Origin: SZUA-368 sp028533045
GTDB lineage: Bacteria > Spirochaetota > Spirochaetia > DSM-2461
Direction of reading: 5' to 3'
Length of the DNA: 64,000 bases
Assembly: GCA_050031985.1 (NCBI GenBank)
Contig: JBNAIG010000047.1
Span: 19,957-83,956, forward strand
This document shows positions 57,540 to 64,000 of the stretch, in pieces. The position numbers and the translations under genes are program-made. Under the pieces are notes generated by a model. The model searched no databases and was not told the origin of the DNA. It worked only from the letters and a program-made list of their open reading frames with translations. Each line of letters opens with the position of its first letter. Position 1 is the first letter of the stretch.

Positions 57540-57711
57540 ATATGGTACTCTCAATTATGCTTAATCCCCTTGGCCGAGGTGACATTGTGACTTGATAATC
57601 AGAAAGAAGTTGTGGAAGTGCTTATGAGGCACGGAACCAACGAGGGGGAAGAGTACAATTAGGGTGCCGAGATTGGTTGCAAAGCCAATTATTCCCCCGC
57701 TTTCTGTTGTA
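57540..57711. other. Non-coding stretch before the MuF gene
   Basis: I see no gene. CCCCTTGG near 57566 and CCAACGAGGGG near 57635, and GGGGGAA with TTCCCCC (about 56 bases apart), could pair, but there is no T-arm, so I do not call a tRNA. Confidence 0.4.
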
Positions 57712-57741
57712 TTGATTTTCTCTATATAAATAATATATTAT
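57712..57741 (+). promoter_or_regulatory. Promoter of the MuF gene with leaderless geometry
   Basis: TTGATT (57712-57717) and TATTAT (57736-57741) are 18 bases apart. +1 falls on 57748, the A of the ATG. AGGA lies right against the ATG and is too close to act as a normal ribosome site. Confidence 0.5.
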
Positions 57742-57747
57742 ATAGGA

Positions 57748-58854
57748 ATGAATGTTTCGGTTGAAATCAAAGATATAACGCCAAAGAATCGCAACGAGAA
57801 ATTCCAGAAGGCTATTAAGGCCATATCCGAAAAACTTGGAATCCCCGCTACTATCGAACCGAAAGAATCGCATAAAGAAGATTTTCCCTATCAGGCTCAA
57901 GAAGACCTGTATAATCAGTTTATCGCAAAACTTGGCCTCATGATGGATGATTTATATTCACGAGTCTGCTCCACTTTGGGTATGCGGCCCGCCAATACAT
58001 TCAAAAAAGCGATTGATCCGAACGCCCCCAAGTTAGGTAAAGGGGAAATCCTGTGGAACCCCGAAACGGGACAGCCTATTTCTCAAAAAGACATTGATAG
58101 ACTACTCAAAGAAATCGATAAGTTCATGAATCGAAATGTTGGGAACCTCAAAAAAGAGTTTACTATTTCTGAATCTGCCGTAGCTAGGATATTGGCTAAT
58201 TTACGGAAAATAAGTACCGCAGAAGAGTTAAGAAAAAAACGACTGGAAGAGTTGAAATACAAAGCAAAGCCTGTTGATTATTTTAATTCATATGGAAAGC
58301 TGGAAGATGTTTTTCCTGGAAATTATGACCGGTTGAAGTTTCGGGAAAGAGTTGTGGGTAACTACATAACCGGCGTAACTGATAAAACCCGTGACGGAAT
58401 ACGTGATATTTTGGATGAAGGATTTTTGGCCGGTAAGACAAAAGGGGAAATCTCGCAAGAACTTTTCTATAAGTTTGGATCATTAAATAAAGACTGGGAC
58501 AGAATAATTGACACGGAAGCAACTAACATTTTTAATGCTGAATATATTGATGAACAAAAGAAAACCGCAGAACCGGGGGAGCCTCTTTACTTTATACGTA
58601 GAGAGTTTAATGATGACCGAACTTGTTCTTTCTGCCAACAAGCAAACGATGACAAAGTAATAGCTCGATGGAGTGATATACCGTTATCTAACGATAAAAT
58701 CAAAGACCCAGTGGCCTCGATAGCTATATGGGATGGGAAAACGAACGCTGGCCGAAGCCGTAAAGACTGGTGGTGGTGCGCTGGCTCAAATCACCCCCAT
58801 TGTAGGGGGTCATGGGATAGGTTTTATCCTGAATTTGGCGATATAGAATTATAG
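57748..58854 (+). CDS. MuF-like head morphogenesis protein
   Basis: The protein has 368 residues. The C-terminal 200 match the phage Mu F-like domain: RERVVGNYITGVTDKTRDGI, IIDTEATNIFNAEYIDEQK, DRTCSFCQQANDDKVI and HPHCRGSWDRF. The N-terminal part is helical. MuF-type proteins are minor head proteins often encoded after the portal and ejected with DNA. The gene probably has its own promoter. Confidence 0.8.
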   Translation: MNVSVEIKDITPKNRNEKFQKAIKAISEKLGIPATIEPKESHKEDFPYQAQEDLYNQFIAKLGLMMDDLYSRVCSTLGMRPANTFKKAIDPNAPKLGKGEILWNPETGQPISQKDIDRLLKEIDKFMNRNVGNLKKEFTISESAVARILANLRKISTAEELRKKRLEELKYKAKPVDYFNSYGKLEDVFPGNYDRLKFRERVVGNYITGVTDKTRDGIRDILDEGFLAGKTKGEISQELFYKFGSLNKDWDRIIDTEATNIFNAEYIDEQKKTAEPGEPLYFIRREFNDDRTCSFCQQANDDKVIARWSDIPLSNDKIKDPVASIAIWDGKTNAGRSRKDWWWCAGSNHPHCRGSWDRFYPEFGDIEL

Positions 58855-58864
58855 GAGAAAGAGA

Positions 58865-59359
58865 ATGTTTTTTAAGTATTTAAATTATGTGTTAAGGCAT
58901 AAATGGTATGTATTTCTTGAAGCTTGTAAGCTTGGCGTTCCGTTGCGAGGAATCCTGCATGATATGTCAAAGTTTAGACCATCAGAGTTTATCCCCTATA
59001 TGAAATATTTCTATGGCGATTATGGGGTAAAAAATAATTGTCCGGCAAAGTGGACAGTTCCCGAAGTAACAAAAGTTAAAGCAGACTTTGATAAAGCATG
59101 GTTATTGCATCTCAAAAGAAATCCACATCATTATCAATATTGGATTCTCAACAAAGATAATGGTGATAATCAGTGCTTAGAAATGCCAAAGAAATATATT
59201 CTGGAAATGATTGCAGATTGGACCGGCGCAGGTATGGCTATTACAGGGAAAAATGACCTTATTGATTGGTTCTCAAAAAACAAAGATAAGATCAGTCCAC
59301 GCATGAACACAAAGTCATTTAACATACTTCTCAATATTTTAGAAGGAGATACGATGTGA
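58865..59359 (+). CDS. DUF5662-like protein
   Basis: The protein has 164 residues. Y...LRHKWYVFLEACKLG, GILHDMSKFRPSEFIPYMKY, HLKRNPHHYQYWIL and MADWTGAG-like (IADWTGAGMAITG) segments form the DUF5662 pattern, with His and Asp residues (HDMSKF, HHYQYW) that could bind metal as in HD-type proteins. The function is unknown. It follows AGGAGA. It overlaps the next frame by 4 bases. Confidence 0.75.
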   Translation: MFFKYLNYVLRHKWYVFLEACKLGVPLRGILHDMSKFRPSEFIPYMKYFYGDYGVKNNCPAKWTVPEVTKVKADFDKAWLLHLKRNPHHYQYWILNKDNGDNQCLEMPKKYILEMIADWTGAGMAITGKNDLIDWFSKNKDKISPRMNTKSFNILLNILEGDTM

Positions 59360-59481
59360 AAAGTGTATTTGTTTCTTCCCGTGTGATTGGTTTAAAGAAA
59401 ACTATCGACAAGCTAAATAAAAATCAGTCTACAGGACCGGCTCCTGTGTTATATCCCCAAAAAAACGAGGTTAAGAAATGA
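59356..59481 (+). CDS. Small protein, 41 residues
   Basis: It starts at a GTG in a GTGA overlap behind AAGGAG. The peptide is basic (RVIGLKKTIDKLNKNQ) and its C-terminus has Pro. The function is unknown. It overlaps the next frame by 4 bases. Confidence 0.45.
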   Translation: MKSVFVSSRVIGLKKTIDKLNKNQSTGPAPVLYPQKNEVKK

Positions 59482-59591
59482 CTTGTCCTGACTGCGGAAC
59501 GCCCATGAAAAACGTAGGTGGTGAAATGATATGCCCTGTTTGTGATCTTGGAATGAATAAAACCCTTGAAGAATCAGAATGGAGAAAGTAA
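59478..59591 (+). CDS. Zinc-ribbon peptide, 37 residues
   Basis: TCPDCGTPMKN and ICPVCDLGM give four cysteines, a mini zinc ribbon. It begins in an ATGA overlap, and the next gene starts right after its stop. The function is unknown. Confidence 0.55.
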   Translation: MTCPDCGTPMKNVGGEMICPVCDLGMNKTLEESEWRK

Positions 59592-60458
59592 ATGAGATAT
59601 GTAATCCGAAAGTCAATTAAAGGTGGAAAAGCTGATAACCTTACTCCTGCCGATCTTGCCGAAAAGTACGATATTCCTCTTGAAGAAATACGGTCCAGAC
59701 TGGAAGAAGGAATCAAGGTAGAAATGGAGCATACCGATAAAAGGTCCATAGCCAGGGAAATAGCCATGGACCACCTTTCGGAAAGTGCGGAATATTATTC
59801 TAAGTTGGAAGAAATGGAAGAAGAATTGAAGACAAAGAAATCTATCATAGAAAAAGTAAAGTATGTTTTCCGTAAATCCAAAGGAGAAGTTAAATCTGGA
59901 AGAATCATAACCAGAAAAGAACTTCTCAACCTTGCCAACGGACAGGCTGAATACGATAGAAACTACAACCTACAGGGGCGCATTAGCTGGCACGGCCTGA
60001 ATATCGCCATAGAAAACAAGAAAGGTTCCTACCGTAGAGGAGTGGACCCGTATGGTAAACCGTGGGAAACCTACATGAATTATGACTACGGGCGTATTGT
60101 GGGATCAAAGGCAAGCGATAATGAAGCTGTTGACGTGTATATTGGCCCCGATGACGCCGCCGAGTATGTTTATATCGTTCACCAAAACGACCCGTTTACG
60201 GGGAGATATGACGAAGATAAGTGTATGTGTGGGTTCCCAAGTAAAGAGTCGGCTATAGAAGCGTATTTGTCCCAGTATGACCGCCCGGATTATTTGGGCG
60301 AAGTGTCGGAAATGACAATAAAAGATTTTAAAGAATCACTTAAAGAAAAATACGGGGAGGCTCTTTATCAGTCTCCCATTTTGATAAAATCCAGAATAAT
60401 TAGCAAAAAAGTGGACGGGAAAACGAAGTATTACAAGGTTAACGGGGGTGTATTATGA
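59592..60458 (+). CDS. DUF5661 plus pyrophosphatase-like phage protein
   Basis: The protein has 288 residues. Residues about 15-75 match DUF5661: DLAEKYDIPLEEIRSRLEEG, then VEMEHTDKRSIAREIAMDHL and YYSKLEEME. Residues about 130-255 match the phage inorganic-pyrophosphatase-like domain: GRISWHGLNIAIENKKGSYR, then MNYDYGRIVGSKASDNEAVD, VYIGPDDAAEYVYIVHQ and DKCMCGFPSKESAIEAYL. Such proteins are often virion-associated. The N-terminus MRYVIRKSI recurs in a tiny frame at 61599. It follows GGAG. Confidence 0.75.
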   Translation: MRYVIRKSIKGGKADNLTPADLAEKYDIPLEEIRSRLEEGIKVEMEHTDKRSIAREIAMDHLSESAEYYSKLEEMEEELKTKKSIIEKVKYVFRKSKGEVKSGRIITRKELLNLANGQAEYDRNYNLQGRISWHGLNIAIENKKGSYRRGVDPYGKPWETYMNYDYGRIVGSKASDNEAVDVYIGPDDAAEYVYIVHQNDPFTGRYDEDKCMCGFPSKESAIEAYLSQYDRPDYLGEVSEMTIKDFKESLKEKYGEALYQSPILIKSRIISKKVDGKTKYYKVNGGVL

Positions 60459-61048
60459 GTAATTCTGAATTAGTAGAAGAATATGGAAAAAATAGAACAT
60501 ATTGGCCGATGAATTCAGCATCGGGAGATGGTCAAGTGGGCACTACCTACTTGGATAATAATATTATTCTTGGGACGATATTTTCATTAAATACGATACA
60601 TAAGTTTACAGCAGAAGCCTTAACCTTAGAAATAACAGCAGAAGTCCCGGAAGAATATCAGGATTGTTTTTCGGACAGTGGTGTTATTGTTGTCCCGGTT
60701 GATATACATCCCACTGCCGGATACGTAACCCTAGAAATATACGAAGATGCCGTATACACATCAGGAACGGGTACTCTGATTTCTCCCGACAGTCGAAACC
60801 GAAAGAAGGTAGATGCTAAGCCTTGCCGTGCAGAACTGCGATCAGACCCCACAATAACAACAAATGGAACCAAATTAAGCTTCGATAAAATATACGGCAC
60901 TGAAAGTACTAACCAAAGCTCTGGCGGTGGCCCTGGTGCGACTTCTAATCCGGTGGTTTTAGATGAAACAAAAATATACAGACTGGTAATTACAGCGTCA
61001 GAAGCTAATTCCTGCGGGTTGGGAATTGAATTCAGAGGGGCTGTATGA
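60455..61048 (+). CDS. Hypothetical virion protein, 197 residues
   Basis: The protein is beta-rich with few charges (TAEALTLEITAEVPEEYQDC, SDSGVIVVPVDIHPTAGYVT, YRLVITASEANSCGLGIEF) and probably forms a capsid decoration or head-tail fold. It lies in the structural region. No motif is decisive. It overlaps the next gene by 4 bases. Confidence 0.5.
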   Translation: MSNSELVEEYGKNRTYWPMNSASGDGQVGTTYLDNNIILGTIFSLNTIHKFTAEALTLEITAEVPEEYQDCFSDSGVIVVPVDIHPTAGYVTLEIYEDAVYTSGTGTLISPDSRNRKKVDAKPCRAELRSDPTITTNGTKLSFDKIYGTESTNQSSGGGPGATSNPVVLDETKIYRLVITASEANSCGLGIEFRGAV

Positions 61049-61611
61049 TATTAAAACCAGAAGACTATTATACACAAAGAAACAATAAGTATGATCCCTT
61101 TAATGCCTGTATGCCTACAACAAGGGCAATGCTTTATTCTGCATTAGGGTATAACAAACCAGAAACAGACCTTTCTTTTGATGATTATATCTATCATACG
61201 CTAAACACAATTGAAGCTATGGAATTCCGGGATAACAAATATCCCTCTTTGAAGGGTTATCCTACTCATGAGCTTCACGGAATGTATGGAAGTTACTTAG
61301 ATGAAAAACTATTCGGGAAAAGATTAACTGATTTCCGCATGGATTTAACATGGGATGATTTTGTCTCTGAAATCAAACGGGGAAGGCCGGTTATGACTTC
61401 CGGTAGATTCCCTGGAATCGATGGTCATGCGTTCCTTATTTGTGGATATGAGGCTGGGGAATTGATAATCGCCGATCCGTGGGGAAATTATCAGGTGGAA
61501 TATCTGGGAGTCCGTGGGACTAAGGGATATGGCGTTAGAATGAACCGGGAAGATTTTGAGAAAATAGTTAAGCCGGGAGAAAATAAGTGGGGTCATATAT
61601 GCGTTATGTAA
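61045..61611 (+). CDS. C39-like cysteine peptidase
   Basis: The protein has 188 residues. The catalytic pattern of the C39-like papain fold is clear: ACMPTTRAM with Cys22, DGHAFLICGYE with a His near 131, and IIADPWGNYQ with an Asp near 145. The Gln of the oxyanion hole is less clear. Phage enzymes of this type often cut peptidoglycan peptides, so it may be an endolysin or an entry enzyme. It precedes the probable holin genes. Confidence 0.75.
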   Translation: MILKPEDYYTQRNNKYDPFNACMPTTRAMLYSALGYNKPETDLSFDDYIYHTLNTIEAMEFRDNKYPSLKGYPTHELHGMYGSYLDEKLFGKRLTDFRMDLTWDDFVSEIKRGRPVMTSGRFPGIDGHAFLICGYEAGELIIADPWGNYQVEYLGVRGTKGYGVRMNREDFEKIVKPGENKWGHICVM

Positions 61612-61658
61612 TCAAGACATCTATCACGCATTACATCATACGCAAAAAATAGCATATA

Positions 61659-61688
61659 TGGACAAAGATATATATAATTTGCTAATAT
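61659..61688 (+). promoter_or_regulatory. Possible promoter
   Basis: TGGACA (61659-61664) and TAATAT (61683-61688) are 18 bases apart, followed by GGAGG and the gene at 61710. Moderate quality. Confidence 0.4.
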
Positions 61689-61709
61689 AATAAACGACCG
61701 GAGGAAACA

Positions 61710-62138
61710 ATGAATAGATACCAAGCTTCATATAACCTTCCCGCAAGTGATGATAGCGATACACTGGTTTCAACGCCTTATAGTGTTACTGCTGAATCCA
61801 TGGAAGAAGCCGTAAGATATATTACCGCCAATAAAGGCGCAGAGCCTTATGAAATGTCTCTCAGTGAGCTTGACGCTCTTGTTGTTGATACTTCCGCTTA
61901 TGTGAGTTTTGTAACCACAATAAGCCCGGAAGCCGCAGAAACTGCCGGGGCGATTGCCCTTCCTTCTGGTACTTCTGTTATTGCTTCAACTACTGTTATA
62001 TTTGAGGCCGTTGTTCCCGATGGGTATACATTTACAAAATGGACTAAAAATGGCGTTGATGCTGGTACGGACCTTATACAGGAAATCGGGATAACTACCG
62101 ATGGCACGGAAATCGTTGCCGTATTTGAGGCTTCCTAA
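61710..62138 (+). CDS. Ig/InlB-like beta protein, 142 residues
   Basis: The C-terminal 80 residues look like a divergent InlB or Big-type repeat: IASTTVIFEAVVPDGYTFTK, WTKNGVDAGTDLIQEIGI and TEIVAVFEAS. The N-terminal part resembles a small alpha/beta module (EEAVRYITANKGAEPYEMSL). It may be a capsid decoration or adhesion protein. It overlaps the next gene by one base. Confidence 0.55.
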   Translation: MNRYQASYNLPASDDSDTLVSTPYSVTAESMEEAVRYITANKGAEPYEMSLSELDALVVDTSAYVSFVTTISPEAAETAGAIALPSGTSVIASTTVIFEAVVPDGYTFTKWTKNGVDAGTDLIQEIGITTDGTEIVAVFEAS

Positions 62139-62548
62139 TGAAAGATAGTGTATTTGTTTGGACCCCTGTGTTGGTCTTCGCTATCGTTTTAATACTGCCA
62201 CTTTTTATTGATGTGGCGGTTCCTTATACGGGGGCTATTTATTTTTTAGGTTGTTCTGTCTCTGGTTATGTCGGCATGAAAAGTGTTGGAATTTACACTA
62301 CCTCTAAAGAACTTCCGTCTGGGGAAGGGGTGTCTCCTGAAATAATGCAAAGATATAGGACCATATTGGTTGCTTTATATATCCTGATAGTCGAAGCGGT
62401 TATAGTGAAAGGGTTAAGTCCCTTGCAAGACATACCTTTTGACGAATTGTTTATTATGGCCGGGGTCTGCTCATTTTTTGTAATTAGTGGAAACCAGGCG
62501 TTAAAAATGGGTGAGAAACTTGGACCACGAAGCAGAACGGAAGCTTAA
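62138..62548 (+). CDS. Probable holin-type membrane protein
   Basis: The protein has 136 residues. Hydrophobic segments lie at about 8-28, 30-48, 78-93 and 102-116 (VWTPVLVFAIVLILPLFIDV, TILVALYILIVEAVI, LFIMAGVCSFFVISG). The C-terminus is basic. Position between the C39-like peptidase and an XhlA-like protein suggests a holin, which makes the hole for the lysin. The call rests on context and topology. Confidence 0.5.
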   Translation: MKDSVFVWTPVLVFAIVLILPLFIDVAVPYTGAIYFLGCSVSGYVGMKSVGIYTTSKELPSGEGVSPEIMQRYRTILVALYILIVEAVIVKGLSPLQDIPFDELFIMAGVCSFFVISGNQALKMGEKLGPRSRTEA

Positions 62549-63224
62549 TTTAGAAATCGCTAACACCGATGCTTCAAGCTGGAACAAGAAAATAGCTGTT
62601 ATCCCGGCAGAATCCGGGGAAGAACTTACTGACGAAGTGAGAGAAGCTACCGATGGGGAATCGGTAGAGGAATTAGGAGACGGGGAATTGAATGAAGAAT
62701 GTAGCTTGACCGCCAAGAATAACTCGGTAAAAATCGATGAATTAAGCGAAAGGATGACCAATATAGAAGCCCGTCTCTTTGACCATGGCGGTGACAAAGG
62801 CCATATCAGTGATACGGAAGAGCAGTTTAAAGCTCTTCAAAAGGACTTAAAAGAAGGTCTTTGTGCAATCAAGGAAGACAACAAGGAAGGTTTTAAAACA
62901 ATCCACAAACTGATCAGGCAATTGGACGAGACTTATCAACACGCAGTTAAAGAACAAAACCGGAAGATTGATGAATATGGCGATGAAATACTTGATTTAA
63001 AAGAGACGGTCCATGAACACGGTATTTGTATAGAAAATATAAATAAACGACACGAAGATATAGACGAAAGCAAAAAAGGGAAGGGCGAAAGACGTTTTAG
63101 TACCTGGCAACAGATAGGGATTTTGGTTCTTGGGTGTCTGTTGACGTTTTTGTTTACATCTTTGAACGAAAAAAACCACGATACTGTAAAAGATGTTGTG
63201 GTAAACTCCGAGGAGGTCAAATAA
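62511..63224 (+). CDS. Coiled-coil membrane protein, XhlA/spanin-like
   Basis: The protein has 237 residues and starts at a GTG overlapping the preceding gene by 38 bases. Residues 1-75 are acidic, 80-185 long coiled coil, and about 195-215 a membrane segment (IGILVLGCLLTFLFTSL). A coiled coil followed by a C-terminal membrane pass resembles XhlA-type lysis proteins. It probably assists lysis, but the call is uncertain. Confidence 0.5.
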   Translation: MRNLDHEAERKLNLEIANTDASSWNKKIAVIPAESGEELTDEVREATDGESVEELGDGELNEECSLTAKNNSVKIDELSERMTNIEARLFDHGGDKGHISDTEEQFKALQKDLKEGLCAIKEDNKEGFKTIHKLIRQLDETYQHAVKEQNRKIDEYGDEILDLKETVHEHGICIENINKRHEDIDESKKGKGERRFSTWQQIGILVLGCLLTFLFTSLNEKNHDTVKDVVVNSEEVK

Positions 63225-64000
63225 TGCCCTGGTTTGGCATACAACAGAGTATATATAATGAGATTCATACAACCGATATACCTATTACGGTCAATCGTGT
63301 TTCCGGTGTGGCTCCTTTAGCCATACACTTTGATGCTGAGCCTATTGCCGAAAGCCTCTCAGTTGATACCTTCCACGATGTGGAATACCGTTGGGACTTC
63401 GGAGACACCGTGAATCCAACCGCAACGTGGGATTATGGTATTAGGCCGGGGGTAAATCTTAAAAATGAAGCAACTGGTCCTGTTTCTGCTCATGTTTATG
63501 AGGGTGCGGGAAATTTCACCGCCACCGTTACGGTGTGGGATGGTGAATCTTCCTACGCCATACAACAGACGGTTGAAATAGAGGTTACAGATCCAGACAC
63601 GGTATTTGCAGATACAACTTACGTTATTTCAGGTACTGGGGACTTTACTGATGCTCCCAGTGGGGCTACGCAAGTTACATCCAGTGTTTTTGATACGGCT
63701 TTAGATGCCGCACTCACCGCTGGAGCAAGACGGATTCTTTTTAAAGCTGGTGAAACGTTCACTTTTTCTAGTCAAACTACAGTTGATGTAGATAGCCCGG
63801 TCTTAATAGGTTCTTTTGGTGAAGGTGCTGATCCTATATTGTCCTTAGATGAATCTTACACTGGATATTTTGCCGTATTTGCAACATCCGATGATATCCG
63901 TTTTATGGATTTTGAAATTGATGGTAATGAACTTACAGATCCAACCCCAATAAGAGGGATGTATTTAGGAGGGGATAACTGCTTAGCACTTCGTTTGTAT
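63224..64000 (+). CDS. PKD-domain virion protein, probable tailspike or fibre (partial)
   Basis: It starts in a TAATG overlap behind GGAGG and is open to the window end (259 residues). Residues about 30-125 match a PKD domain: VAPLAIHFDAE, YRWDFGD, HVYEGAGNFTATVTVWDG. After about residue 140 the sequence turns to a beta-helix type: LDAALTAGARRILFKAGETF, TVDVDSPVLIGSFGEGADPI, DIRFMDFEIDGNELTD. Together they suggest an adhesion or depolymerase tailspike, or a head fibre. The C-terminal part is not seen. Confidence 0.65.
   Translation, partial: MPWFGIQQSIYNEIHTTDIPITVNRVSGVAPLAIHFDAEPIAESLSVDTFHDVEYRWDFGDTVNPTATWDYGIRPGVNLKNEATGPVSAHVYEGAGNFTATVTVWDGESSYAIQQTVEIEVTDPDTVFADTTYVISGTGDFTDAPSGATQVTSSVFDTALDAALTAGARRILFKAGETFTFSSQTTVDVDSPVLIGSFGEGADPILSLDESYTGYFAVFATSDDIRFMDFEIDGNELTDPTPIRGMYLGGDNCLALRLY

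Noticed and set aside
57640..57700. A tRNA-Cys-like TTGCAAA loop between GGGGGAA and TTCCCCC
   Set aside because: The loop does not close with a 5-bp stem in the right register and there is no T-arm.

Overview
This window is most of the genome of a tailed bacteriophage (or a prophage of one) with a contractile, myovirus-type tail. It is AT-rich and densely packed: genes usually touch or overlap by a few bases (ATGA, GTGA and TTGA junctions), nearly all have a clear Shine-Dalgarno sequence, and non-coding space is scarce. The host is bacterial but cannot be named from the sequence. The phage has no DNA polymerase, primase or replicative helicase here, only an initiator-like protein and a DnaC-type loader, so it probably borrows the host replisome. 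Two antirepressor-type genes (Rha and AntA/AntB) suggest a temperate ancestry, but I see no integrase or CI-like repressor; these could lie outside the window.

Layout. 1-11.5 kb, rightward: tail tube (partial), tail chaperones, tape measure, baseplate hub, spike, a LysM/gp25-like fusion, baseplate J, and two receptor-binding or fibre proteins that share beta-propeller-like repeats. 11.5-17.1 kb, leftward: accessory genes, namely a transglutaminase-like lipoprotein, Rha, an SF2 helicase, a P-loop kinase, small proteins, and a compact radical-SAM/short-peptide cassette that looks like a RiPP system. 17.13-17.3 kb: a divergent promoter and operator hub. 17.3-36.6 kb, rightward: recombination and nucleotide metabolism, with a PcfJ-like protein carrying a perfect 60-bp tandem repeat array, a single-chain Mre11-Rad50-like protein, SSB, AntA, a split N6-adenine methyltransferase, a ThyX-like protein, NinG, a second N6-adenine methyltransferase, MazG-like, an initiator and a DnaC loader. 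36.7-48.6 kb: many small early genes, including zinc-ribbon proteins, DUF551/Lar-type proteins, a DUF1599-like protein and a DUF1064-like nuclease, most without a known function. 48.6-53.8 kb: terminase large subunit, portal, and a cytosine methyltransferase whose whole length is also open in a second frame that reads like a conserved phage protein. 53.9-57.5 kb: a metallophosphoesterase, then a tRNA region with tRNA-Gln(TTG), a CAT-anticodon tRNA and tRNA-Gly(TCC), and about 1 kb of strongly structured non-coding sequence ending in a Rho-independent terminator. 57.7-64 kb: MuF-like head protein, small proteins, a pyrophosphatase-like protein, a C39-like peptidase, probable holin-type membrane proteins, and a PKD-containing virion protein that runs off the end. 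Capsid, protease and tail-sheath genes are absent and presumably lie just beyond the window, joining the right end back to the left.

Regulation. About a dozen sigma70-like promoters are visible, most with a 17-bp spacer. Three place the predicted transcription start exactly on the A of an ATG (Rha, the 53.9-kb gene and the MuF gene), which suggests leaderless messages. Three genes carry -1 frameshifts, each repaired by restoring one base in an A or T run; these may be sequencing errors or real decay.

Most interesting: the radical-SAM/peptide cassette, the dual-frame methyltransferase locus, the structured RNA block around the tRNAs, the 60-bp repeat array whose differences all change amino acids, and the fused Mre11-Rad50 protein with altered nuclease residues.
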